Shown piece by piece: positions 1 to 6,745 of a stretch of DNA of 13,735 nt. The stretch is from NCBI GenBank assembly GCA_902791885.1, contig CADAXO010000028.1, positions 1 to 13,735 of the forward strand. The letters are read 5' to 3'. How positions within the stretch are numbered: position 1 is the first letter of the stretch; each line of letters starts with the position of its first letter. This DNA is from Oscillospiraceae bacterium. Lineage in GTDB: Bacteria > Bacillota_A > Clostridia > Saccharofermentanales > Saccharofermentanaceae. The notes below the pieces were generated by a model. The model was given only the letters and a program-made list of their open reading frames with translations, was not told where the DNA came from and did not search any database. The translations under genes were made by a program, and so were the position numbers.

Positions 1-49
1 CGGTGATGAGGCAGCTATCTCTGATAAGGTAGTTGCTGCCGCAGACTGA
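1..49 (+). CDS. C-terminal end of an unidentified upstream gene (partial)
   Basis: An open frame enters from the left edge and stops at TGA 47-49. It gives about 15 residues ending in SDKVVAAAD, an alanine-rich, charged tail. Nothing in so short a piece identifies the protein. It stops 6 bases before the TTG start of the next gene, so the two may be cotranscribed. The frame is inferred from the close spacing and in-frame stop; the fragment could also be non-coding. Confidence 0.45.
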   Translation, partial: GDEAAISDKVVAAAD

Positions 50-55
50 GTTTAA

Positions 56-534
56 TTGGAACTTCGAAAGTTAAAACCGGAAGATGCACCGCTCATGCTT
101 GAGTGGATGCATGATGAAAGAGTTACCCACGATCTTCAGACCGACTTCGCGTCTAAGACAATGGATGACGCTTTGTCGTTCATTAATAAAAGTTTGACAG
201 ATAAAGAGAATCTTAATCTTGCCATAGTTAATGACGATGACGAGTATATGGGAACCGTAAGTCTTAAGCATATCGATGGTATATCTGCGGAATTTGCTAT
301 AACTGTCAGAACTGCCGCGATGGGAAAAGGATATTCGATATTCGCTATGAAAGAGATCATAAGGATCGCACATGACGAGTACGGACTTCAGTATGTTTAC
401 TGGTGTGTAAGCCCTGATAACAAGAGGGCAGTAAGGTTTTACGATAACGTATCGGATCCGATAAGCTTCAGATCAGAGGTTCGTATACACCGGAGCAGAT
501 AGCTTCATATTACTGGTATATCGTCAGAAATTAA
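56..534 (+). pseudogene. GNAT-family N-acetyltransferase, frameshifted near its C-terminus
   Basis: Reads from TTG 56 as a GCN5-related N-acetyltransferase of the kind that transfers an acetyl group from acetyl-CoA to an amine; the substrate is unknown. The N-terminus (LRKLKPEDAPLMLEWMHDE), the central strand EYMGTVSLKHI, the acetyl-CoA loop region TAAMGKGYS and the late motif YWCVSPDNKRAVRFYD are typical of the family. After FYDN the frame continues only as an uncharacteristic tail that stops at 500-502. A different frame, readable from about 449 to TAA 532-534, encodes SYTPEQIASYYWYIVRN, the kind of ending this family has. One base (or 4, or a gain of 2) appears to have been lost around 440-450. 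The intact product would be about 159 aa. TTG 56 is the only upstream start, since an in-frame TAA lies at 53-55; the Shine-Dalgarno is weak. It could be a real pseudogene or a sequencing error. Confidence 0.75.
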
Positions 535-562
535 AATATTCTTTAGCGTAATAAACCAATTA

Positions 563-588
563 AAAGGTCCGTCTTCCGACGGACCTTT
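563..588. terminator. Bidirectional rho-independent terminator
   Basis: A perfect 11-bp stem, AAAGGTCCGTC (563-573) against GACGGACCTTT (578-588), encloses a TTCC tetraloop. It sits between two convergent genes: the GNAT gene ending at 534 and the minus-strand HEAT gene ending at 610. The stem ends in A/T pairs, giving TTTCT on the plus strand and TTTTAATT on the minus strand after the hairpin, so it can serve both transcripts. Confidence 0.88.
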
Positions 589-609
589 CTGATATCAATT
601 GTATTGTAA

Positions 610-951
610 TTAAACTAACCTGTCCTTAAGTCTGTCAAAGGCATTCTTTGCAATCTGCCTTACGTTAGGATCTGAATCGGCGAAAGCCAGCTTCTTAACG
701 TATTCTTCACAATGCTTTGCTCCTATATCAGCTGCAGATGTAGCTGCTGCTGCTCTTACTGAAGGTGAAGAATCACGAAGAAGGGGAATCAGAGCCATAC
801 CGGACTCATAAGTTCTAATCTGTCCCATTGCAATAGCAACTTCTGTGCGAACAGATTCATCGGAATCACCGGAAAGTTTGACAAGACCATCAAGCTTGCC
901 CTTCGCGGCCAGCTTCATAATCTTTCCACGTAGACTATCTACTCGTGACAT
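610..951 (-). CDS. Small HEAT-repeat protein
   Basis: A 113-aa soluble protein made almost entirely of HEAT-like helical repeats. Three copies of a D-[ST]-[DS]-x-x-VR signature are visible, at residues 29-35 (DSDESVR), 60-66 (DSSPSVR) and 92-98 (DSDPNVR), spaced 31-32 residues apart. Each is followed by an Ala-rich helix. The family acts as a protein-binding scaffold; no catalytic residue is present and the partner is unknown. There is no signal peptide or membrane segment, so it should be cytoplasmic. ATG 949-951 is preceded on the minus strand by AGAGGGAG (968-961) at good spacing, which supports the start. The gene stands alone, divergent from the GH5 gene and convergent with the GNAT gene. 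Confidence 0.85.
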   Translation of the reverse strand: MSRVDSLRGKIMKLAAKGKLDGLVKLSGDSDESVRTEVAIAMGQIRTYESGMALIPLLRDSSPSVRAAAATSAADIGAKHCEEYVKKLAFADSDPNVRQIAKNAFDRLKDRLV

Positions 952-986
952 CCAATCTATCTCCCTCTGTTTTACTTGCTAAATTA

Positions 987-1018
987 ATTATATATCTAAC
1001 ACTATTTTTATTTGTTAA
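987..1018 (-). promoter_or_regulatory. Possible promoter for the HEAT-repeat gene
   Basis: On the minus strand TATAAT lies at 992-987 and TTAACA at 1018-1013, spaced 20 bases apart. Taking the overlapping TATATA at 994-989 as the -10 box gives the more usual 18. The region is AT-rich throughout, so such matches can arise by chance. Position upstream of the ribosome site at 968-961 is appropriate. Confidence 0.35.
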
Positions 1019-1071
1019 TAAAGTATGACAAAAAAATAAATCAGCGTCAAATTTCGTCCATAATTAGCTTG

Positions 1072-1100
1072 TTGAATTAGTGACCTTAAAATTATATACT
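1072..1100 (+). promoter_or_regulatory. Sigma-A promoter driving the GH5 gene and probably the long downstream gene run
   Basis: TTGAAT (1072-1077) and TATACT (1095-1100) are separated by exactly 17 bases, a near-consensus housekeeping promoter. Transcription would start around 1107, leaving a leader of about 25 bases before the ATG at 1132. That leaves no room for a riboswitch. This is the only convincing promoter seen ahead of the ten co-directional genes. Confidence 0.7.
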
Positions 1101-1121
1101 GATTTCATCCTTTTTTATATT

Positions 1122-1126
1122 AGGAG
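1122..1126 (+). promoter_or_regulatory. Ribosome binding site that decides the GH5 start
   Basis: AGGAG lies 5 bases before ATG 1132. The alternative in-frame GTG at 1126 would overlap this site and have none of its own, so ATG 1132 is preferred. Confidence 0.7.
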
Positions 1127-1131
1127 TGGTT

Positions 1132-2334
1132 ATGAAATCTAGAGTTTTGCCTGCAGTTGTTTCAATGGCAATCTGTTTTTCGCTTGTTTCAAGTGCTTGC
1201 TCTTCAAAACTTCCTCCCGAGACTTTACCTGCACCTGTTCAGACTACGGCGGAGACTGTTCTTGCGACGGAGACAGAGCCTGTAGAGACCACTCTTGAGA
1301 CGGAAGCCGAATTCGGACCTTTAAGTACGCCTCAGGTACTCGATGTTCCTGTAGAGCTTTACGGACAGCTTAGAGTAGAGGGAACTAACCTTGTAAGTGA
1401 ATCCGGAGAGCCTGTTCAGTTAAGAGGAATGAGCAGCGGCGGCCTTCAGTCCTGCTTCCAGTTCTTTAATGATGACGTTTGTGACACTTTGATCCAGGAC
1501 TGGGGATGTACTGTCATAAGACTTGCAATGACTTCCCACGGTCTTGATAACGGATATACATATTTCCCTGACAGATATTTCAATGAAGTATGCGGATATA
1601 TCGATACACTTCTTGAACATGGTGTATATATTATTGTCGACTGGCATATCTTGTTTGACGGCGATCCTACCGAATACCAGGAAGATGCAGTGGATTTCTT
1701 CTCCAGAATCTCAGCTTTGTACGGCGATAATCCCAATATCATATATGAAGTATGTAATGAGCCGAACGGCATGAGATACGATGATCCCGAGGCTCCCGTA
1801 GACTGGGATAACGTTATCAAGCCTTATGCCGAGACTGTAATTGCAGCTATAAGAGAGAATGATCCCGATAACATCATTATCGTCGGAACTCCTACTTGGA
1901 GCCAGGATGTTGATGTTGCTTCACTGAATCCAATTGACGGCGATAATATCATGTATACGCTTCATTTCTACGCAGGTTCACACGGTGAAGACCACATGGA
2001 TAAGGTCAGAACCGCTGTAGATAACGGACTTCCGATCTTCTGTACTGAGTGGGGTGTATCTCTCGATTCCGGTAACAGCGGCGTTTTCTATACAGAGACG
2101 CTCGAGTGGATGGATCTTCTTAATGAGTACAATATCTCATGGTGTAACTGGTCCATCGGTACCGCGATACTTGAAAGTTCGAATGCTTTAAGACTTTATT
2201 CCAATCATTTTACGGTAGAGCAGAAGATTCAGGGTCATTGGCCTGATGAGATGCTGTCTGAATCCGGATTGTTTGTAAGGTCCTTGATTCTGGGAACGGA
2301 TTTTGAGATTCCCGAGGGAGGTTACAGCACTTAA
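1132..2334 (+). CDS. Glycoside hydrolase family 5 (cellulase-type) lipoprotein
   Basis: A secreted, lipid-anchored endo-type beta-glycosidase of about 400 aa. Residues 1-22 form a signal peptide ending at VSSAC, with Cys23 as the likely lipidation site (lipobox slightly atypical). An acidic, Thr/Glu-rich linker follows to about residue 64, then a GH5 TIM barrel. Visible family landmarks are IRLAMTSHG, VDWHIL, EVCNEPNG with acid/base Glu210, the HFYAG strand, and FCTEWG with nucleophile Glu306, followed by WCNWSIG. Both catalytic glutamates are present, so the enzyme looks active on a beta-1,4-glucan or related glycan; the exact substrate cannot be read from sequence. It is first in the rightward gene run and lies 2 bases from a second lipoprotein gene, suggesting joint work at the cell surface. 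Confidence 0.92.
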   Translation: MKSRVLPAVVSMAICFSLVSSACSSKLPPETLPAPVQTTAETVLATETEPVETTLETEAEFGPLSTPQVLDVPVELYGQLRVEGTNLVSESGEPVQLRGMSSGGLQSCFQFFNDDVCDTLIQDWGCTVIRLAMTSHGLDNGYTYFPDRYFNEVCGYIDTLLEHGVYIIVDWHILFDGDPTEYQEDAVDFFSRISALYGDNPNIIYEVCNEPNGMRYDDPEAPVDWDNVIKPYAETVIAAIRENDPDNIIIVGTPTWSQDVDVASLNPIDGDNIMYTLHFYAGSHGEDHMDKVRTAVDNGLPIFCTEWGVSLDSGNSGVFYTETLEWMDLLNEYNISWCNWSIGTAILESSNALRLYSNHFTVEQKIQGHWPDEMLSESGLFVRSLILGTDFEIPEGGYST

Positions 2335-2336
2335 AC

Positions 2337-3446
2337 GTGAATAAAGAAACCTCTGTACGCGTTCTGACTTCAGTTCTTATGATGCTGATGATATCAGTCG
2401 TATTTGGCGCATGTTCTTTCTTACAAATTCCCGCACAGACAGAAGCTTCGGTTGAAACTTCTGTTACCGCTGCACCTACACCTACCAATACTCCTACACC
2501 TACAAATACTCCGACGCCGACACCCACGCCAGCACCGGAGCATATTGTTGTCAGCTTCTTAGGTGACCTTACACTTGCCGATGCTCTTGCATGGAGCGGT
2601 GCAGCCGGAAGCTTTGATGCGGTCGTAGACGGTGACTGGACATATTGTTTCCAAAACTGTGCCGATTATCTTGCTACTGATGATCTGACTTATGCGAATT
2701 TCGAAGGAACTTACGGAGATGAAACAGCTCCGCATATGACCAAGGAGTTTGTTTTCGCAAATGTTCCCGAGAGTGTACAGATGCTTATTAACGGCAGTAT
2801 CGAAGCTGTTAATCTTTCCAATAACCACAGTTACGATTACTGGGATGACGGTCTTGCCATAACCCAGCAGACACTTGAAGAAGCCGGTATTCTTTGGAGC
2901 AACCAGCATCAGGTGGCGATTTATGAGGTGAGAGGCATAAAGATCGGTATGTTCGGTATCGATATGATCGGTAACGGTGATACTGCCGCTACGGCTTATC
3001 CGCTTATAGATGAATTAAGAGAAGCAGGATGCCAGATAATCATGGCTTCATGCCATTGGGGAGTTGAGCGTTATTATGAGCCTACCGGAGAACAGGTCTA
3101 TGTCGGTCATGATCTTATAGATCACGGCGTAGATATTGTTATCGGCGCTCATCCTCACAGACTTGAGCCCATAGAGCTCTATAACGGAAGATACATACTC
3201 TACAGTCTTTCGAATTTCTGTTTCGGCGGTAATACGGGATTGTCAGATCCCGATACATGCATAGTCAGATGTGAATTTGTCATGGATGAGACTAATTCGC
3301 ATGTTGAAGAATATAATCTAACTGTCGTTCCTTACAGTCAGACCAGTTTCGCGTCTAATGATTATTGTCCCAGGCCTTATGAATGGGAATCCGATGATTA
3401 TTACCGCGTAATGGACAGACTCAATTGGAACGGTGCTGACGAGTAA
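2337..3446 (+). CDS. CapA/PgsA-family metallophosphatase-fold lipoprotein
   Basis: A 369-aa exported protein of the CapA family (poly-gamma-glutamate capsule synthesis protein, calcineurin-like fold). A signal peptide (residues 1-25) ends at VFGAC with Cys26 as probable lipid anchor. Residues 47-67 are a Thr-Pro repeat linker, and the CapA domain fills residues 69 to about 335. Motifs in order: SFLGDLTL (Asp77), YANFEGTYGD (Asn121, Glu123), NLSNNHSYDY (Asn162, His164), SCHWGVE (His240), GAHPH (His272, His274) and YSLSNF, so the metal-binding set looks complete. The family is tied to capsule polymers in Bacillus, but many members have no known substrate, and no capB or capC gene is visible here. 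GTG 2337 follows the GH5 stop by 2 bases. An AGGGAGG site lies about 15 bases upstream, rather far, so initiation may be coupled to the gene before. Confidence 0.9.
   Translation: MNKETSVRVLTSVLMMLMISVVFGACSFLQIPAQTEASVETSVTAAPTPTNTPTPTNTPTPTPTPAPEHIVVSFLGDLTLADALAWSGAAGSFDAVVDGDWTYCFQNCADYLATDDLTYANFEGTYGDETAPHMTKEFVFANVPESVQMLINGSIEAVNLSNNHSYDYWDDGLAITQQTLEEAGILWSNQHQVAIYEVRGIKIGMFGIDMIGNGDTAATAYPLIDELREAGCQIIMASCHWGVERYYEPTGEQVYVGHDLIDHGVDIVIGAHPHRLEPIELYNGRYILYSLSNFCFGGNTGLSDPDTCIVRCEFVMDETNSHVEEYNLTVVPYSQTSFASNDYCPRPYEWESDDYYRVMDRLNWNGADE
2475..2536 (+). repeat. Low-complexity CCT-ACA/CC-ACG tract coding a Thr-Pro linker
   Basis: Imperfect repeats of the type cctacacctac(c/a)aatact encode PTPTNTPTPTNTPTPTPTPA between the lipid anchor and the CapA domain. 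Pro/Thr tracts of this kind act as extended spacers through the cell wall. The repeat could vary in length between strains. Confidence 0.7.
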
Positions 3447-3451
3447 TCTTT

Positions 3452-3458
3452 AAGGAAG
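3452..3458 (+). promoter_or_regulatory. Ribosome binding site that decides the purE start
   Basis: AAGGAAG ends only 2 bases before ATG 3461 but 8 bases before ATG 3467. The second ATG therefore has the better spacing and gives the usual short purE N-terminus, M-A-A-G-K-V-L-V-I. Confidence 0.5.
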
Positions 3459-3466
3459 GTATGAGC

Positions 3467-3976
3467 ATGGCAGCTGGTAAAGTATTGGTAATCATGGGAT
3501 CTGATTCTGATTTCCCCATTATGGAGGGATGCTTCAAGATCTTAAAGAAATTCGGAATTGAATATGAGGTTCATATCGCTTCTGCTCACAGAAGCCCTGC
3601 AAAGGCAGAGAAGCTTTCTTCCGAAGCTAAGGAAAACGGCTTCTCCGTAATAATCGCTGCTGCAGGCCTTGCAGCCCATCTGGCAGGTGTTCTTGCATCT
3701 AATACGATCCTTCCCGTAATCGGAGTACCTTGTAAGGGCGGCGCTCTTAACGGAGTTGATGCTCTTTACGCGACTGTACAGATGCCCACGGGTATCCCCG
3801 TAGCTACAGTTGCCATCGACGGCGGTTCCAATGCTGCGATCTTAGCAGCTCAGATCATCGCTGTTTCCGATAATGAATTATCTGCAAAGCTTATCGAGTA
3901 CAAGAAGGAATTAGCTTCATCAGTAGATACAAAAGAAGCAAAGCTTCAGGAAAAACTTAAGGAGGCAGGACTTTAA
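3467..3976 (+). CDS. purE: N5-carboxyaminoimidazole ribonucleotide mutase
   Basis: Class I PurE (about 169 aa) converts N5-CAIR to 4-carboxy-AIR in cytoplasmic purine synthesis. It opens with the signature VLVIMGSDSDFPIM, followed by ASAHRSP carrying the catalytic His41, the glycine-rich AAAGLAAHLAG, and VQMPTGIPVATVAIDGGSNAA, all typical of the octameric class. The Lys/Glu-rich C-terminal tail is somewhat longer than in E. coli. An alternative ATG at 3461 would add Met-Ser, but the ribosome site favours 3467. It is the first of five consecutive purine genes and lies 20 bases after the CapA gene with no terminator or own promoter seen between. Its TAA overlaps the purF ATG (TAATG). No purK is nearby, although class I PurE normally acts on the PurK product. 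Confidence 0.93.
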   Translation: MAAGKVLVIMGSDSDFPIMEGCFKILKKFGIEYEVHIASAHRSPAKAEKLSSEAKENGFSVIIAAAGLAAHLAGVLASNTILPVIGVPCKGGALNGVDALYATVQMPTGIPVATVAIDGGSNAAILAAQIIAVSDNELSAKLIEYKKELASSVDTKEAKLQEKLKEAGL

Positions 3977-5391
3977 TGAGCGGTTTATTCGGAGTAATCA
4001 ACAGAGCAGGAAAAGATGAGGGAACAGCCAATACCGCATATTACGGTATCTTCTCATTGCAGCACAGAGGACAGGAAGCAGCAGGTATCGCTATCAACAA
4101 TAACGGATCTTTCCTTGTTCATAAAAGAGACGGAATGGTCGCTGATATCTTCGATGAGATCACACTTAATGCTTTAAGCGGAAACTGTGCGATCGCTCAT
4201 GCCAGAGGCGCTGACGGTATCATCGGCCCCGACGGAATTCAGCCCGTAGTAATTAAGTCCAGAGTCGGAAATATCGCTTTAAGCTGTGATTCAGTAATCC
4301 TTAATGCTGAGCAGATCAGGGAAGAACTTAAAAATCAGGGTGCTATATTCCAGACATCCACTGATACAGAACTTATCCTCTCACTATTCTCAAGAAACCG
4401 TGTTGTTACCGAGACTACAGAAGAAGCTCTTCTTAAGACAATGAAGGAGCTTAAGGGCGTTTATGCACTTATCATCATGACCGAGAACAAGCTCATCGGT
4501 GTAAGAGATCCTTACGGAATCAGACCTTTGTCTCTCGGTAAGAAGGGAAATGAGTGGATGCTCGCTTCCGAGAACTGCTCTTTCGATGCTCTCGATGCGG
4601 AATATGTAAGAAACCTCGAGCCCGGTGAGATCCTTTCAATCTCCAATGATGAAGTCTCCAGCGTATTCTTCGATGACAGCATCTCAAGCGAAGAGAGAAT
4701 CAAGAACGGTAAGGTCTGCATATTCGAGTATGTATATGTTGCAAGACCTGACTCCGTTATTGACGGTACTAACGTATTTAAGTCCAGATATGAGGCCGGT
4801 AAGGCTCTTGCTAAGCTTCATCCCTGTGACTGCGACCTCGTAATCGGTGCTCCTGATTCCGGTAATGCAGCTGCTTTGGGCTTTGCAGACGGACTCGGAG
4901 TTACATTCGGAATGGGACTTCTTAAGAACCGTTACGTTGGAAGAACATTCATCAAGAGCACACAGGAGCAAAGAGAACTTGCGGTAAGAATGAAGTTCGC
5001 TGTTCTTAAGGAAGCTATCAAAGGTAAGAGGATTGCTATCGTAGATGACTCTCTTGTAAGAGGTACAACTACAAAGCACATCATCAGATTCTTAAAGGAT
5101 AACGGTGCCTCTGAGGTCCACGTAAGACTTGCATCTCCTGAGGTTAAGTTCCCTTGCTGCTACGGCGTTAATGCTTCTTCAGACAAGGATCTTCCTGCAA
5201 CAAGAATGACTGTTGATGAGATCGGTGAGATGATCGGCGCAGATTCTCTGGGTTATATCAGCCTTGAGTGCCTCAAGGAAGCTTTGGGCGGTCTTATCTG
5301 TGATACTTGTTCAGCATGCTTTGACGGAAATTATGTTGCCGGCAAGTCTGAAGAGTTCGAGAAGAGCGTTCATCAGGTGACAAATCTATGA
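3976..5391 (+). CDS. purF: Amidophosphoribosyltransferase homologue with a degenerate glutaminase site
   Basis: Homologous over its whole 471 aa to PurF, which makes 5-phosphoribosylamine from PRPP using ammonia released from glutamine by an N-terminal Ntn domain. The C-terminal half is intact: ARPDSVIDG, GAPDSGNAAALG, KNRYVGRTFI, the PRPP loop IVDDSLVRGTTT (355-366), and [4Fe-4S] ligand positions Cys248, Cys394 or 395, Cys445 and Cys448, as in B. subtilis-type PurF. The Ntn half keeps the fold (SLQHRGQEAAGIA, TSTDTELI, RDPYGIRPLSLG) but lacks key residues. The N-terminal nucleophile Cys is Ser2 (M-S-G-L-F-G-V), H-x-R-Y-S-T reads HARGAD (75-80), and the oxyanion Asn-Gly is Asp105-Ser106. There is no propeptide. 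It overlaps purE by one base and has AAGGAGG at 3959-3965. I infer ammonia-dependent or partner-fed synthesis; a Ser nucleophile or a regulatory role are alternatives. Confidence 0.93.
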   Translation: MSGLFGVINRAGKDEGTANTAYYGIFSLQHRGQEAAGIAINNNGSFLVHKRDGMVADIFDEITLNALSGNCAIAHARGADGIIGPDGIQPVVIKSRVGNIALSCDSVILNAEQIREELKNQGAIFQTSTDTELILSLFSRNRVVTETTEEALLKTMKELKGVYALIIMTENKLIGVRDPYGIRPLSLGKKGNEWMLASENCSFDALDAEYVRNLEPGEILSISNDEVSSVFFDDSISSEERIKNGKVCIFEYVYVARPDSVIDGTNVFKSRYEAGKALAKLHPCDCDLVIGAPDSGNAAALGFADGLGVTFGMGLLKNRYVGRTFIKSTQEQRELAVRMKFAVLKEAIKGKRIAIVDDSLVRGTTTKHIIRFLKDNGASEVHVRLASPEVKFPCCYGVNASSDKDLPATRMTVDEIGEMIGADSLGYISLECLKEALGGLICDTCSACFDGNYVAGKSEEFEKSVHQVTNL

Positions 5392-6011
5392 AGATAGCAG
5401 TATTTGTTTCAGGCGGCGGCACCAATCTTCAGGCAATAATCGACCGCATCAACTCAGGAGAGTTGAAGAACGTTGAGATTGCACTTGTCATTGCATCTAA
5501 CGACAGCGCTTATGCACTTACAAGAGCTTCCGAAAACGGTATTCCGTCGGCAGTAATGTCAGCTAAGTCTTATCCTTCAAGAGAAGAGTGGGACGATGCG
5601 GTAGTTAATAAGCTAAATGAAGTCGGTGCAGAACTTATAGTTCTTGCAGGTTACCTGTCACTTCTCGGAGCAAAGACGGTAAAGGCTTTCAGCAACAGGA
5701 TCATCAATATCCATCCTGCACTGATCCCGTCTTTCTGCGGCAAGGGTATGTACGGTATCAAGCCTCATGAGGCTGCACTTGCAAGAGGAGTAAAGGTATC
5801 AGGCGCTACGGTTCACCTTGTTAACGAGAACTATGACGAGGGCCCGATCCTTCTTCAAAAATGTGTTGATATCCTGCCTGACGACACTCCGGAAGTGCTC
5901 CAGAAGCGTATCATGAAAGAGTGCGAGCAGGTTATTCTGCCTAAGGCGATAAGCCTTTTCGCAGAGGGTAAAGTAGAGATCAAAAATAATATTGCATATG
6001 TAAAGGAATGA
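5388..6011 (+). CDS. purN: Phosphoribosylglycinamide formyltransferase
   Basis: A 207-aa PurN, the folate-dependent GAR transformylase that adds a formyl group from 10-formyl-tetrahydrofolate to glycinamide ribonucleotide. The phosphate-binding start VSGGGTNLQAII, the active-site segment NIHPALIP (Asn107, His109), the loop FCGKGMYG, and SGATVHLVNENYDEGPILLQ with Asp150 match the family and form the complete Asn-His-Asp catalytic set. Length is usual. Its ATG overlaps the purF stop in an ATGA arrangement, with AGGTGA upstream inside purF, so translation is probably coupled. Confidence 0.96.
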   Translation: MKIAVFVSGGGTNLQAIIDRINSGELKNVEIALVIASNDSAYALTRASENGIPSAVMSAKSYPSREEWDDAVVNKLNEVGAELIVLAGYLSLLGAKTVKAFSNRIINIHPALIPSFCGKGMYGIKPHEAALARGVKVSGATVHLVNENYDEGPILLQKCVDILPDDTPEVLQKRIMKECEQVILPKAISLFAEGKVEIKNNIAYVKE

Positions 6012-6018
6012 AGTATTT

Positions 6019-6738
6019 ATGGAAAAGAAGAACATCTCAGAGATCCTGAAGGCAAACGCTTATCCCGGAAGAGGTATCGTTATCGGTAAGTCCGCAGACG
6101 GCAAGAAGGCTGTAACAGCTTACTTCATCATGGGAAGAAGCGTTAACTCCAGAAACCGTGTATTCACTGCTACAGAGGACGGCATCAAGACAGAGGCATT
6201 CGATCCTTCCAAGCTTTCCGATCCGCACCTCATCATCTATTCTCCCGTAAGAGTTCTCGGTAACAAGACTATCGTTACCAACGGTGACCAGACCGATACT
6301 ATCTATGAGAATATGGATAAGCAGCAGACATTCGAGATGAGTCTCAGAGGAAGAGAGTTCGAGGATGATGCTCCGAACTACACACCCCGTATCTCCGGTA
6401 TCCTTCATGTAGAGAACGGAACTTTCAACTATGCTATGTCTATCTTAAAGTCAGCTGACGGCAATCCCGAGTCATGCGAGAGACACACATTCTCTTATAC
6501 AAACCCCATCGCAGGTGACGGAAGATTCATCCACACATATATGGGTGACGGCAATCCGCTCCCGAGCTTCGAGGGAGAGCCTGAGAAGATCGGTATCGAG
6601 GGTGATATCGATTCCTTCACTGATATGCTCTGGACAAGCCTTAACGAAGAGAATAAAGTATCTCTCTATGTAAAGTTCATCGATATCGCTACAGGCGAAG
6701 CAGAGACAAGAATCGTAAATAAGAACATCAAGGAGTAA
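6019..6738 (+). CDS. purO: PurO-like IMP cyclohydrolase
   Basis: A 239-aa stand-alone IMP cyclohydrolase of the PurO-like family first known from archaea, predicted to close the FAICAR ring to IMP, the last step of purine synthesis. The opening YPGRGIVIGKS, followed by TAYFIMGRSVNSRNRVF and later YTPRISGIL and HTYMGDGNPLPSF, is characteristic. The fold is Ntn-like in known PurO, but no Ntn nucleophile is required. The gene starts 8 bases after purN, with AAAGGA at 6002-6007 inside the purN end. Directly after it comes a formyltransferase lacking its own cyclohydrolase domain, which strongly supports the assignment: the two together replace bifunctional PurH. Confidence 0.9.
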   Translation: MEKKNISEILKANAYPGRGIVIGKSADGKKAVTAYFIMGRSVNSRNRVFTATEDGIKTEAFDPSKLSDPHLIIYSPVRVLGNKTIVTNGDQTDTIYENMDKQQTFEMSLRGREFEDDAPNYTPRISGILHVENGTFNYAMSILKSADGNPESCERHTFSYTNPIAGDGRFIHTYMGDGNPLPSFEGEPEKIGIEGDIDSFTDMLWTSLNEENKVSLYVKFIDIATGEAETRIVNKNIKE

Positions 6739-6745
6739 TAAAGAA

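Noticed and set aside
1107..1131. Search for a purine riboswitch or PurR-type operator ahead of the gene run
   Set aside because: The leader is only about 25 bases and no aptamer-like pairing is visible; the 20 bases before purE are also too short.
1126..1131. GTG 1126 as the start of the GH5 gene
   Set aside because: It overlaps the AGGAG ribosome site that properly serves ATG 1132.
2210..2527. Minus-strand open frame rich in Gly-Val repeats
   Set aside because: It is the antisense reading of the Thr-Pro linker of the CapA lipoprotein and has no start signal of its own.
3312..3317. TATAAT inside the CapA gene as a possible internal promoter for purE
   Set aside because: No -35-like hexamer occurs at 16-18 bases upstream (AGACTA at 17), so it is not supportable by eye.
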